Part shown: piece by piece, positions 34,887 to 48,627 of the stretch
Layout of the letters: each line of letters opens with the position of its first letter
How positions within the stretch are numbered: the stretch's first letter is position 1
DNA from: Galerina marginata
Taxonomy: Eukaryota; Basidiomycota; Agaricomycetes; Agaricales; Galerinaceae
DNA length: 64,000 nucleotides
Direction: 5' to 3'
NCBI GenBank assembly: GCA_023014335.1
Contig: JAECYW010000015.1
Location: 434,001-498,000 of the forward strand
Notes under the pieces: generated by a model
The model's input: only the letters and a program-made list of their open reading frames with translations
Database searches by the model: none
What the model was told of the DNA's origin: nothing
Made by a program: the position numbers and the translations under genes

Positions 34887-35121
34887 AGGACTGGGTGTTG
34901 GGAGGGGGCCAAGATGCAAGATTGCGAAGGGACTCTACAGCACCGGGGCTACCATTTGATTTGATCTGATTGAGTTTGAATGGCTTTGTGCGCGTTTGGC
35001 CGCAAATGCGAAATACGTCCGGATTCAGATGCGGTGCGATTCGATTTATGCGAAGCGAAAAAGCACAAATCGAAGAAACGAGGGGGGTCGGACAGCCACA
35101 TAAGTATTATTATTACCTTTC

Positions 35122-35155
35122 CACACACACACACGCACGCACGCACGCACGCACA
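35122..35155. repeat. CA and CGCA microsatellite
   Basis: An ACACAC run continues directly into ACGC units. A related GTGCGTGCGTGCGTGCG tract on the same strand lies near 37196-37213. Confidence 0.9.
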
Positions 35156-37900
35156 TACGCACCGCAACGCATGCTTGACGGGATATCCCAGGGAAGGCCC
35201 GGGGATCGGAATGGGAGGGTGGAAAGGGGAAAGGAAAGGAGGAAGGGGGAGACAAGGGGGGGCGATTGTTCTCCCGATATATCCATCCTGGCACCGCGAT
35301 CCCTTTGTCTTGTCTAAAATAAAATTCAGCCCAACGTGATGATGGGATCCAAACCGAACCCGAACCAGCCCAGCCCGGATAAAAAAGAATCCAGCAAAAT
35401 TGAATTTGCAGATGTAGATGCCCGAGAGTGACGGGTGACGAGAACTTTTCTCTCCCTCCCTTTCTTTTTTCACGTTACACGTTACACGTTGGCGTGCCCC
35501 GTCCACCCGTTCCCCGTCCCCATTCCTGTCCCGTCAGACTCTTACGCACTTCGAGCCCAGAACCTCACGACCCTAAAACGGACGGACCCTAAGTAAAAAC
35601 CCAACTAAAGTGCACCACCCCTTCTCCACTCCTTCCTTCCCTGCCGTGCGGTTCTTCCCTTCCCTTCCCTTCGTTCGTATCGACCGATGGGGTATATATA
35701 ACCATTGAAACACCATCTGAATGTAGGAATCAGGAAAGGAATTTATCATGATTCATGATTGATGGGATGGGATGGGCTCCAGCCCTCTTTCCTTCTACGT
35801 ATACATTTTTTTCAAGTACGCGAATCTCGTTTCTGGCTCACGATTGACCCGCGGGTGAACAATGGGCTTTTGGGAACCATGGATCAATCAGACGAGGTTT
35901 ATGATAGGGACACAGCTAAAAGGGTACCTGCTTTTTTATAGGGTAAGCGGGGAGCAAGGAACCCCTTCGACGTTCGTCCTCCCAAGTTCCCTCCATCTTT
36001 TTTTTCCTGTGGTCTTTTGGTCCTTGGATCCCGTCACCGTCACCCCAACCGCTACCACCAACATTGATCAGACCGGAATAAGAAAGGCAAAGGCAAAAGC
36101 AAAAGCGAGAACGAAAAGGACATCACAAATGGCAATAGACCTTCGCCGATTAGCCGGTCGGCGTTCGGTTCGAGGTGGATCCGGATTGGGATCCAATCAA
36201 TAAATATGTCATCAGGACGGGAAGGGAGAGAGGGGTTGGGTCCCTGCACTGTTCTTTTCCCTCCGTTTCCATTTCTGTCCTGTTCTCATTCGGTAACCGT
36301 CCGCTACTCACCCAACTCAACTGCTTCCTTGAAGCCTTCCCTGTGGGAACTGGCAGTTGCTTACCGTTACTTTACTTTTACTGATTTTACTCGTTTGCTG
36401 TACGCCAAAACGCTCCGGTGCGCATATGCATATGCTTGCCGTCGTGCATTGCTTGACATACGTTTTGATATATCTCGACTGCGCATTTTCGCCTCTGGGC
36501 TTCTCCTTCGCCACCGTGTCCGTGTCCGTGTCCGTGTGATATGGGTGAGTACCCGCTGAGCAGGCGGACATCGGCGATGGCACCGCGCATGCGCACTGGC
36601 ACCACGCACCGCATATGGCTGCATTGCATTGCATTGGTCGACGTCGCCCGTCGCCCCGGACTCGGAGCGAGGGGTTTCTGATTGATCTTTCGAATTCGTT
36701 GTCTCTACAGTAACCTGAATGACTACATTTCAATGTCATCCAATCCAATACAAATAATATCAAGCATTGCATATGATTTAGTTCTAAGGGTGCGTCGGCG
36801 GGCGTGCTGTATAGCACGCCATCTGAATACGCCGGTTCAAAAAATGCACGCGTTCGTTGCTGTCAGTGTTATGCAATACGAGAAAAGCAAGCAAATGAAC
36901 ACGCGCATACTGTAGGAAAGCAAATGCAAACCCAATGCTTCGGCTTCCGAACCCCAGTCGCACCCATTCAAGTTTCTATAATCAATCAAAGTGCTATTGC
37001 TATCCTCCTTACTCGCTCTACGCCATCGCCTCAGATTCAGAGTCAGGCTGCGCACCGGTACCGTCCAATGCCGTGCCTGACTCGCTGGCACCGTCTCCAT
37101 TGATATTGACACCCCCACGGCCAGGCCAAAAGTAACTCGGGATCGAGAATCGAGGATCGCACTGGACAGGACAGGCGGTCTGGCACGAAGCACGCGTGTG
37201 CGTGCGTGCGTGCGCAGCTGCGGTGGCCCTTTCCCCTTCGAAGCTTGAGGAAATTTCTGGCAAACACTAAATTTAAATCCCTCTCTCGGAGTCGCCCACT
37301 GGCAGTTGCAGTATTTACTTAGCAGCCTGTGTGCCCCACTGCCACCGTGACATCGCTATCGCTATCGCCGTCGACCATCGCCATCAAGCATCCTCATCCA
37401 GTACTTGAAACCGAAACCGAAACCGAAAATCGAAATCGAAATCGACAGCGACAGCGATGTCTATTCGCGTTCTGACAGACTCTGGCTACAATGCATATGC
37501 ATGTGCTCGGCACGGGTAAGCTGGTTCTCCCCACTGGCACAGCTCCTTGCGAACTTGGCCTTCTTTCCCTGGGTCCAGACCCCGGCGCGGTCCGTGGTAG
37601 GCTGGCCGCGCTCGAGTGTCAAGGGAGACCCAGAACCCAGATGGATGTGCGCTGCGCCCCTAGGTCCTAGGATATGGAAGTCCCAAGTAATCATAATCAA
37701 GTTGGGAACTGAGAACTATAAGGGCTACCGTGACGGAAGGAAGGTAAACGCGATTGAGATGCCATGCCACGACCGCGCATCTATCATCTGCAGTTTGCAC
37801 ATCTCCAGCTCCGACCGGGTCCCAGGCCGTGGAATGGCTATTAGCGAAGCAGCTTTCCATTTACTTTACTTACCTTACATAGCTTGCTTTACTTGTCTAC

Positions 37901-40900
37901 ATTAGTCGACAGTCCGGCTGTCCTAGTACGCCCACATTCAGTTACCAGGTCTGCTTTCAAGTTCCCATTCTATAACGGTACAATACAATAGATCTAATTT
38001 GAACGCCTGATTCGCGATGCGCGATATCGATACAGTACTGATCATATGCATGCATGTCGTTCCACCCTTCTTCTAAATTCCTTCCTTGCTCACATCCATA
38101 TCCATGCAGCAATAACGTTAATAATTTTAAATACCACTACAGCCTCCATAGTCTTCGTTCATCCGAGTCCTTTGACACTGTCATTGGCACCACCCACCAC
38201 CCCAAAACCAAAATTCCATTTATCCCAATTCCAATCGACGATCCCAGTCCCATGGCCAAAATAAACTCCACTGCTGCCAAACAGACAGCACTGGGCTGCC
38301 AGCGACAGCGGATCCCCATCCAAAAAGCATCCGTGGGCCGCCGGGTAAGTGGGCTGCTGCTGCTGCTGCTTACATAGACTGCTGCTATTGTAACCTGCCC
38401 CCAACCCCCCCTCCAACGCCCCCTTCTGCTCAAATTTAGAGTCTGGATTGAATCATAATTTCCCGGACCAAGCAAGCACTGCCCCGCAGCTCGTCCGCAC
38501 GCGCTAATTCAGAGACAGTCAGTCCGAGCCGGCTCGGAGATCAATCAGTGATCGTTTGGATCATTCTAATTTTCTGCGATAAAGCCATTTCATAATCTTG
38601 TACGCAAAAATGTAGAGGTGCAGAGGTACTGACTGAGTCCTGACCGACCCCGCGATACGTATCCTGGATCCGTTTTGCCCTCCATGTCACCCCCAGATCG
38701 CTTGGAGCACAACCACAAGCAACAACCGCCGCCGCCGCGGCAACAGGTATGGGATCCGGACTGGGCACTGGTCAGGGACGCGGAGTCGACGGACGGACCA
38801 CTCACTCTTGATCCTTCCATGGTCCTTGGAGCCGATAAAAAAAAAGACGGATACATGTAAATTATCATTCCAACATGGCGAGATCATGGCTGATCATCGC
38901 AGAATTCAAGGTTTTCGCGCGCGTGCGTCCTCATCCGTTAATTTTTAGAACAAAGTGTACACGCTCGCTGATCGCATAAATAATGCTGTATTGATGCAGC
39001 CGCTTGACTTTTCGACTCGTGGGGGGCGGTGGTGGTGGTGTCCCAGCCAACGGTAAACGGTAAAACGGCAAGCGGAAGCGGAAACGTGGGCGGAGTTTGG
39101 TCGAATTGGGATTGACAGTAGTGACACCTCGGACAACTCGTCAAGTGGAAGGAAAGGAAAGGAAGAAGGCAAGAAATCCACGATCAGACGATCGGCGACA
39201 AGGTCTCTCTTTTGAGGTAGGATATGGGTGGTACCTGCTCACCATGTCCTTGTCAGACGCTTTGGCGTCGATATCACCGTCAAAGCGACAATGGACCGCA
39301 GTCATTTCTAAAATATGTTTCCTTTTCTTGTCAGCTTCGAAAAGGCTCCCTTTGAGCACCGAAATGAATGCTAAATTTTACCAAGTGAATCCCCATCCAT
39401 TCAGTCTCTTCGCCACTCTAAAAAATTACCCATTGTCTGTCACTGACATAGGAAAGTCCAAGTCTTCGAAGGCGTCTTGCCCCAACCCGATCTGGAGTAA
39501 AATTCTGAAAGGACATAAGGGCGTGGTACTACCTACAGTCTGGTCTTGCTCCGGACGATCCGTTCCCTAATCCACCCATCTATCAACCCTATCATCATCT
39601 CAGCTAGCTCCTTCGAAATTCAACGCTTTTGTTAACTCAGGGTGAGGGAAATCGAAGCCGAAAGAGGATGGGGATTTGGCTGGGGCTGGAAGAGGATGGG
39701 GACGAGATGACTCGGACAAGAACACGGAGACGACAAGGAAGAGAAAAGTGACGGACAAAGCTCGAGCGCCGAACACAGAGGCTTCTGATTGTGATCATCA
39801 ACACCACCTTCCGTTTTCGTGCTGGTTATGTAATTTATTTTATTGTTAGTTTTACATTTCATTGATTATTTAATGTGATTATCATTTGTTAAGTAGACTA
39901 TGCGCTATAAAACGTAATAGATAACCTACTTTAAATGCACGTATCGAGACTCATCACCATCGGCACACTCGGCAAGAGGCATGGGGATTCCCCAGGGATT
40001 CCCCATAGCCTTACCCACATCAATGCCCTCCTTTTCAGGACATTTTCGACGCACGGACGTCACGTGTATTCATACGCGCCTTAGTTGCTCGACGCGTCTT
40101 TCTATCCTTGGCCATGGTCTCTCGAAGTGCGTATTCAGTTTTTCATCGATGTCAATGATTTAGAGATGAATTGCCTTGGCTCTATTTGGATTTCTTATGT
40201 TAACTTTTAAATCCATCGGTGCGGTCATCGCGACCTCCAGTTAGCGCAGGCACATTGGCTTCAAAGTTCAAGCATTTCCCGACCATTCCTATTAAGCAAT
40301 TCAACGCCAAATGTTTCCAAGTGCGCCACGGTGAGAACATATTAAGATTTACCCTCCAACGAATATTAATTAGCCTGGAGACCATGGCATTTTCCGAAGT
40401 CCAGTTGTCGAGAGGTTGTAGACATCTTTCTATGTAAGTACCAATCGACTTGAACATTCGACGGTGATCGGTGAACCAGTCTCATCGCTGTCATTCCGGG
40501 CAGTCTGTAAGTTTTTTTTCGTGTTCCTGCACGCCGTTACATCGCATTTCGCAGAACTACAAATCCCAGTTGGATGCGCCGCCCAACAGCATTGAAGGGT
40601 CGAAGGCACGAAGTATCGAATGATCGCATACACAATACCCCAACAACATACAGGTTCACGTTCAACCCGAGCTCATCGGGCACTTCGCCGTTCTTGTGAT
40701 GTATATTCATCTGCAAGGCAGATGCCATTGACCTCAATCAAGCGCCGCTGGGCTTGTTGTTAGAACACGATCTGAGTCCATATCACACTTACTTGTCTCC
40801 ATCGACGACCCGTTCGCCTGTATTTTTGCACCCCTTCCGTCAGTCCCCTTCTTTTCTGCAAGCCTTTCCCCATTGACAGTGAATGTTACGGCCGGGTTTG

Positions 40901-43900
40901 TTCCGAACGAACCTGAGTCTGATATGTTTTGCTGTCCTTTGTTTCCGCACGCTTTTCTTTATGCCTTCCTCTTCTTCTTCGCTTCAACCGGCTCTAAAGT
41001 CTTTTTTCGAAATATGTAACCTGTGGGTGCGGCAGGGTGCGGCGCTGGTTCAATTAAGCTGTCGCTGTCATAGTCAGTTCAAAACAAGAATTGACAAGCT
41101 CATTCATGATGGTGTGTATCCGATATCGCACAGGCTTGTGGCTCCAGAGTTCAATTGCAAGTTAGCTTCATAGATAATCCGCCCCCGACGTAGAACCCGA
41201 GGTGGGCTAATTCAAAGCCAGGGTAACCTAGCTCTTAGAATTAATAGTTCTAGTTCTCTCGACTAGCGAACATCAAGTTGAGCTTTGAAGTCAAGTTCGA
41301 GCTCCGAGTCAGGCTTGTGCTGTATGCCAGATGCGGGTCTTATTCAATCGTTTTTCTTATCCCCAAACCAGGGCTGAGTTCAGCCCGCTGTACCAAATAA
41401 GCAATCTGCAAGCCTGATCGGATCAACGGTGCACCAAGAAGATCCATGGAACAATCGAAAACGTACTTATTCCAAAGGACCTGGTACTACTAGTCCATAT
41501 TCTTTTCCTTTCGTCATCACCTTTGTTGGTCGCTTTCTCGTGCAACCATTATAATTGACTATAGGCCGACGTTACGGCGACTTATTAGTGTAGATCCTTG
41601 GTCTGCGAAACGTCGATCTAAATAACGAAGTTACTCACCGAGCTCAGTCAAAGGGGTTGTGATCCACGTGTTGAACCTGTTCGTGTTGATCGTCCGAGTT
41701 CTCTGATATTTAGAGATGCTGCACTATGTCCTCGGTGCAGTGCACTGAGTAGTCGAGTATGCAGCTCAGGTAACTTGTGATAGATTTAAAATTTCCCGTG
41801 AGCTTGGGCTTTGACGAGTCCTCAGATGGTTTTGATTCTGATCTGGGTGACCATTCAAAATGGGAAATTAGTCTGCAATAAACACGGCGACAGCCATAGA
41901 TCCTTCTTGAAACAGAAGTCCTGGTAAAAAGTAGATCGAATGCGTGGCTTCCAATCTGATGTTCTATAGCATATGTTGTATATCATAAGCTAGATACGCG
42001 GTTTTGCCGAGTTTTGCAAATCTGCAAAACGGGGTTGAAGGAGAAATGGAGAAAACGCAAGTTTGATTGAGGTTAATGCTTGGAGGAATGATCTTTCAGA
42101 ACTTGAACGTGACTTGCGCCACGTAACGTCGCAGAAAATCAAGTTAACATTACTGAAGCATCATGTTTCCATCACAATCCTTGGCAGCCACCTCCATCGC
42201 ACCCTCAACCGAAGGCGCATCGGACATACGGTCAAGTAGGCTAGGCGAGTGTTTAACGAATGGGCACCGGGTTATCTGCGCGAGCTCCAAATAACCGAAC
42301 AGACCGAACCGTCTCTACAGGGTTTCTTTGTCATTGCGCATGCTTATTGCTGATGCGACAAGGAATCATGTTCATGCAAGATTAGCGGGCGGTTCTCCAG
42401 TCCCAAGTCCGAACTTGAAGGAGATACGTCGGCAGTCGGAAACGGTCGGAAAGCAGAAAAGGTAGGGATGAAAGTATCGTGTGCTAGTGCACCAGGTGAA
42501 CTTCGTGGACGTGGCGCTCATACTGCATATAGATTCATTAATCGGTGATGGCATTCTTGTGATATCAGTATGATACCCTCCTTCCAGTCCATTCGAGCAC
42601 CAACATTCCCCAGATCGGGCAGGTGTGTACGGATGTTTAAGCAGCTTTTTCCGCGTGCGGTGTCCTCGCGGTCATGGTCGCCAGATTGAGTCCTTTTTGT
42701 GTAGACCAGGAATAGGGGTCAAGACATAAACCGAGACGAAGCCAGTCGAGTTACGGAAGGTTACGGAATGGGATTACAATCGCTGGTTGAAAGGCCCAGC
42801 GGGAAGTCATCACCTTGTTCCAGGGTAGATCTAGTGTAGCGGGCCGTCTGACTCGAATCCAGGAGAACCCCGGTGCGAAGTTTGGCGAACATCCCATCCG
42901 AACAAAGTATTATGGCAGGGCAAACGTATTGGAGATCTATTAGGACTCACTCAGTGTCCATAACTGAGACGAACCAGTCAACGATTTCGGCATTGAGGCA
43001 ACAAAAACATGGTATCACTGGCGGAACAAACGTTTCGATTGCAGTAGAGTGTCCTTTTTTAACCACACTCGATGGCGAAGCACGTTTCATAACAAGGAGA
43101 GGTATGTATGCCGTTGAAGTTTAACGTTGAGAATTTTATCCAACGAGCCAACTTCGGTGTTCCCCATTTGGGACTTATCTTTGAAGCAAATCGGTAACAT
43201 CAGATGGAGATCATTGGATCAACGATCGGCGGTGGCAGTGTGTGCTCTTATGCAATTGCTAAGGGGAAATTATCTAATCGTTAACTCACTTACCGTCGCC
43301 ACCCGAAGTAAGCGCCGTCAGGCACACAGCGCTTAAGTAGTACTTAGCCGTGATGTTACTCCAAATCCCTTGCCATGCCTTTTAATATAGCCGCTGTTCA
43401 AATTGAGGTGACAAACTACTTTTATCATGACAAGCAGACATTAATTAGCCTTCCACTTGATCATTCTGACTTACTAGGCGTGCCTTTGCTGAAGATGTGG
43501 TGTTTGGTAAGGCCGAGATGAAATGGGAAGAGAGCCGAGCGAGGTGAATCCTGGCTCTGTTTATACCCCGTTTCAGATCTTCCGTTTCCGTTTTCGATGT
43601 TTACACAGCTCTTCACAAAGCCTCATTACTTACAAGGTACATCTCCGAGTCGCGGGATTTCCGTGGTCGAATCTTCGTGTCCTCAAGCCGATTTTTCTCA
43701 TGACATTTTCAAGCTCAAGTTCTACCAGAAGCAGGAGGATCATCAATGGACTAAACCGCAATCGATAATCGAGGGGAAATACCCACAAACTTGCGCCCTG
43801 GCCTTGCACCCTATGTTTACTCTTCCTTCAGGTCGCGCTCACTGGTCACCGCCTCATCTGTATTATATACCGGTTATTGTCATCGAGCTCGGCCTCAGAG

Positions 43901-45605
43901 TTCAACTACTAGAACACTCAGCCCACTTCAATCCCTTGTCTCTGGGTATGCTTTATTTTCAGGAGGGGGGGGGAGGTGTATTGCCGTGCGTCTATAATCT
44001 TCGAACTGGGCCATAGACATGACTGTTACGGGCAAGTCGGCTTGTGAGTAGTCGAACTCGAAGATGGCCTCTGGATGTGCACATTCATCACCGTTCACAC
44101 GTGGAAGGTTCTGGTGAAAATGAGCTGCATAGTCTAAGCGTCGCAGCTCTTCTCCCCATCTCAAGCCACCAATATCAACCCCCCCCCCGCCTCTACTCTA
44201 TCGCTTCCAAGGTCAACGATACGAGGAGAAACGCCAGATGCGACTCACGACACCAACAACCCAATTGATCCCCAATGGTGTCAGCCCTGAACTCGCACTG
44301 TCATTCTGCAGACAGTAGTGGTTTGGGCACAAAGAACGGATGACCAACTCATGCTGATATGAGTATTCGGACCTGCTGGATTTGGAAAGTCGACTTAGAC
44401 TATAGTCTGTTCACAGCCGTTCACTTGCTGAACTGTTGTCGGCGGATAGACGCATGGAGCGAGATTTTTCTTCTTCAGAACGGCAAAAGGACGAAACCAC
44501 ACAGAATTTTTAATTTTGACCATCGCGTATCAGCTCGCCTTTGTTATACCGGATTACGGTCCCATATTCAATGGGTATGGGGGAAAACTCAAGTTGATTG
44601 ACCTGTATATCGAAGGCAAATGATGTACTCTTTATCCCAAAAAATATGTCAGTGGTCTTTTGCAAAGGAGAGAAAACTACCATCCCCAATTTGGACCTGA
44701 TCTGTGGAAATAAAACAAGAAGGACGAAGATGGATTTCTGAGGACTTCAATTCTCAGAAGTTTAAGCAAAATTCGAACGGTAGTCTGAGTTTCGAAACTT
44801 TTAAAATTATCACCAAGGTAGAAGTGTGTTTTCCGTGAATTCTTCCCGTGAATTGGAACCCTCCAATAATTTCAACGACCATCGTTCATGGATTTCAGAA
44901 AGAGGGATCAACATACGGATTCAGAGAGGCCACCAAAAAAGGAAATTAGCGGTGTCCGGGGTCGGGGTGTGTGGTTGACGGCTTGGCAGTGCTTTCTCAC
45001 CAGCAGCCACCATCCTCATCACCGCCCACCCCATCGGAGCCACCTGGGAGCGCCTCGCCAGCCAGTTCCTCCGTCTCTTCCTCCGTAGACAAGACTCGGT
45101 CGCTCTCGGCATACCCTGTCTCTCTTTCTCCCCTTTTCGCGTCTTCCTTGACACCAATTGCAAGCCGACGTTGAGTTAGATTTTGCCTAGTGGAGACAAG
45201 GAGGTTTTTAGTCGAAGGACTCGAAGCTCAAGTTTTTGGTACCGCTCTCGTAGACGACAACGACGACGAACTAGGACGAGCCTCGCTCGCTATCAGGCTC
45301 AACTCTCGAACCCGAACAACAAACGAGAAGTTCGTTTCGATCCACATCAAAAGCGATTGGCTCATCGAGAATTGCGCTTGTAGCACTCCACTCGCATCGT
45401 CATCGTTCCAACCGTCCTCTAGCTGAGCTCACACTTACGCTTGCACGATTCACGTCACCCAACCGCCAACGAACCAGTCCAGCCCGCCTTCCCGTCCCAG
45501 CCCAGCCGGCTCGGCTCTCCCAGCTCTCTTTCCCAACCTTGCCTCATCCCCACCGTCTCTCCCCCAACTTTTTCCAACACCCGTTCCCAAAACTTATAAC
45601 CAAAG
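37901..45605. other. Gene-poor region upstream of CHS7
   Basis: Roughly 7.7 kb of short unsupported frames. A minus-strand frame at 43928-44164 (78 codons, DYAAHFHQNLPRVNGDEC... VTVMSMAQFEDYRRTAIHLP) has protein-like composition and could be a leftover exon, but nothing chains with it. Homopolymer tracts G9 (about 43967) and C10 (about 44180) are present. The last 600 bp before CHS7 is pyrimidine-rich, probably its promoter and leader. Confidence 0.45.
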
Positions 45606-47361
45606 ATGGGGATCCAATTCGGGTCCTTCAACGGCGTCTGCGAGGTCGCTGCGCTCGTCATCTGCCCGCTCGTCGGCAGCTCCCAAGGCGTCGAACCAAC
45701 ATGCTACAGTAGAAACGTCGACATCGGGGGAACCCTCATTTTTCAACCTTGTGCGTCTTCTCACAATACACCATTCTCATTGTTCTTGCTGACGCTGACT
45801 CTTTTTTTCGTTTTCGTTCTTGTCATCCAGCAACATGTTTTGTGCATATCGTCGCCATCATCATGACCGCCATTATGATCCTGCATATCCGGAGCAAATA
45901 TACCGCAGTAGGCAGGAAGGAAATCGTTATGTTCTTCTGGATGTACATGGCCATCGAGCTCCTGGCCATGTTCCTTGATTCTGGTGTTATCCCCACGTCA
46001 AACGTCACATACCCAGTGCGTAGCAACTTTGTGTTTTAGCGACTCAGAGTACTGACTGACCCGGCTGCTTGTAGTGGTTTGCAGCGGCGTATACGGGTCT
46101 CGTCGCTGCCACGTTTTGCTGTTTGCTCATCAACGGTTTTGTCGGATTCCAATTCGCAGAAGACGGCACGCCTCTCTCACTATGGGTACGTTTTGCTACG
46201 CCTCATACTCTTTTACCCTACTAAAAATCTCTTGTTCATCCCATCTAGTTCCTACGGATATCCTGCCTCGCCGTCTTCGGTGTCTCCTTCTTCATCGCCA
46301 TCGCCACCTTCCAGCAAAAATTCGGGTTCAGCTACACCAAGCCCCTCGGCCTCTTCATCATCTACCTCCTCTGGCCAATCATCTGCGTACCCATCTACAT
46401 CGTGTCGCAGCTCATCATCGTCTTCCGCACTCTAGAGGACCGCTGGCCCATCGGTGACATCATCTTCGGCACGGTGTTCTTTGCGGGCGGCCAGGTGCTG
46501 CTGTTCGCGTTCAGCGTCACCATCTGCGATGCGATCAAGCATTATATTGATGGACTGTTCTTCTTCACGCTGTGTATACTCTTGAGCGTCATGATGGTAT
46601 ACAAGTACTGGGACGATATTACTGTGAGTCACCTCTCCTGTTCTGGCATTTTCCTTGTGTTCTCCATTTTTTTTCGCTATGTATGGATGTATATGCGCGC
46701 ATATATGCACCTATCCAGTACACCTTCTCCTTTACGTTTGTTTTCTATGCTCCTTTTGTTACTCCTTTTGTTCGTTAGGATGGATATATGCGCTTGTTCT
46801 CTGCTGTCTTTTCTTTATTACTTTCTTCCCACCTCCAAGTTCTTCTTTCGACCTGCTGCTTCGCTTGATAGTTGCTGCGTCGCCAACTAATTTCCATTCG
46901 TTATTCCGTCTGCTTCCTGCCATTCTGTTATTCACGGCATAATTTTCTCCCTCTTCCTCCATCGCAAACACCTATCTGATACTGACTGCTTCCCTTACCC
47001 ACAGCGCGAAGACCTCGAATTCTCCGTCGGCTCCAAAGCCGCCGTCTGGGAAGTCAAAGACCCGCTTCTCGCACCGGGCGGGGGCGAGTTCGACGAAGAC
47101 CTCTCCTCCGAGCGATACCCCGTCCCACCGCCACTACCTGGGTACGCATCATCGAACGGCTCGAACGGGTCATACTCGAATTTCCAGAGCGCGTCGCAGC
47201 AGTATGCGCAGCCGCAGGCGCATGGGTATCCTGGTTTTAAGGGCCAAGGAGGAGGCAATGCGCCGAGCTTGGTGGGCGGGGTGAGTGGGAATCAGTTTTA
47301 TGGGAGTGGTGGGAAGGCGGCGGGGCGGGGATACCCGCCTGGGAGTGGGGAGCGGTATTGA
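45606..47361 (+). CDS. CHS7: Chitin synthase export chaperone Chs7
   Basis: Five exons: 45606-45750, 45831-46015, 46075-46185, 46249-46623 and 47005-47361. They give 390 aa with a closed frame. The start [20 protein letters not shown], then [50 protein letters not shown] and [11 protein letters not shown] follow the Chs7 family along its length, with about seven hydrophobic segments. In yeast Chs7 is an ER membrane protein needed for folding and ER exit of class-IV chitin synthase Chs3. The same role in cell-wall chitin synthesis is expected here. The C-terminal 110 residues are hydrophilic, rich in Gly, Ser and Pro, and lie on the cytosolic side by analogy. The last intron is 381 nt, several times longer than the others in this window. 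Confidence 0.93.
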
Positions 47362-48627
47362 TTGAGCGGTTGATTGAATTGACGATGGGTGTGTTATAAT
47401 GGACCGACTTAAGGTGGAGACGGGAGATTCGTATGCATATATTTACTATTACACCGCACTAGCATAGCACAGGCATGGACCGATCTTTTTTTACTTTTTT
47501 TCTTCTTGTCTTCATTTTTTTTACCCGTTTACCCCTTTCTTTCTTCCTTTACTCTCTGTCGACGTTCATGTAGATGGTGGCCATTCCATGGAGGTCCATC
47601 CTTACCCTCATTCATATACGACTCTCCTTCCTTCCTTGCCCCTTGCCATTCATATCCAACGATATCTTTCAACGTTTCAACCTTCAATCTTCAACCTTCA
47701 CACCACATGCCAATTACCCTCTGCCTCTGCCTTTTTTTACCCGTTATTTTTTCTTCTTCACCTTTGTGCATAGGCAGATGCAACGACGACTTGTTTTAAA
47801 TATTGCGTTTCTAGTATTATTTACACCACATTAAATCGAATTTCATTGGGGTCATCATTGGAAGCGGAGGTTGGAGGTGAGCGAGTCTGGTGCAGGGAAG
47901 ACACCTTATTTTTCTCTTTTCAGTAAGCCCCGGCCCATACTTTCCTTATGCTCGAGACTGACACCTCACAGGCATCGCGAACCGCCGCTGACGAGCGTCG
48001 ACTTTGTTGGTTCAAACCTCCACAGTGATATTGTTTGCCGTGGCGCAAACCCTTGATCTTGACACATGGACAGGCTTATTCCGCCCAGCAATCCCCTCAT
48101 AAAGCCGTCAAACATGCGATGACGAGCGGTATTGTCAATGCCTTGTCACTATCACACATCATGACATCCTTCAGTGTTTTTTTGCCGTCTTTCGCTGCCT
48201 CTCAACGTGCACAGCGTTCTCCGTTAATGTCTTGCTAGACGTCGTTCTAATACATGTAGTACTTATAAGCTTAGCTTGTCTCCAATATACTGTTTTTTTT
48301 TTTACATTCTTGTTCAGTTTGACTCTAAGACTCTTAGGGAAGTTCCCAGTGAAGGGAAAAAGGTAATGACTACCATTTTTGGTGGTGCTATGGAATGCTC
48401 TAAACTCTGTAGCATGCCATAGCGTCTGGGCATCGCTATAGAGTGCTACATAGATGATGGCGCGGCCGTATAAACCGGGTACTTACCCTGTGCTATGGCA
48501 CTACGGCACTACAAAGTGCTTCTCGTATATCGTACTACCCAGGATTTGCTGATGAGGCTCGAGTATTCTCCATCATTATCGTAAACAGTGTCTCCTGCAA
48601 AAGAGTCAAAAGCAGATTTGGAAACTG
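47362..48627. other. Intergenic, no gene recognised
   Basis: This is the 3' flank of CHS7 with T-rich tracts (likely poly-A signals) and unsupported short frames. An imperfect hairpin with 16-nt arms and a 9-nt loop lies at 48409-48449 (GTAGCA...ATAGCG / CGCTAT...TGCTAC), in a stretch with several GCTATGG and GCACTAC words. Confidence 0.5.

Larger units (their letters stand above)
34405..37900. other. Upstream region of the cyclin gene, no gene recognised
   Basis: Purine/pyrimidine-biased DNA with many short repeats: GGATAT units (34858-34886), a CA/CGCA microsatellite (about 35122-35155), a CTTCCC-rich tract near 35656, and CGAAAC/CGAAAT units near 37409-37445. A TATATATAA sequence near 35692 could serve a promoter. 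Frames up to 185 codons exist but have the skewed composition of the repeats and no domain. Confidence 0.5.

Noticed and set aside
35122..35155. CA/CGCA repeat as a CRISPR-like or telomeric array
   Set aside because: Units are 2-4 nt without spacers. It is an ordinary microsatellite, and CRISPR is not expected in a eukaryote.
35685..35705. TATATATAA as promoter of a plus-strand gene
   Set aside because: No coding frame that I can support follows it. It may serve the distant cyclin leader or be chance.
43960..44190. G9 and C10 tracts as a long hairpin or quadruplex
   Set aside because: The sequences next to the homopolymers do not pair, so there is no real inverted repeat.
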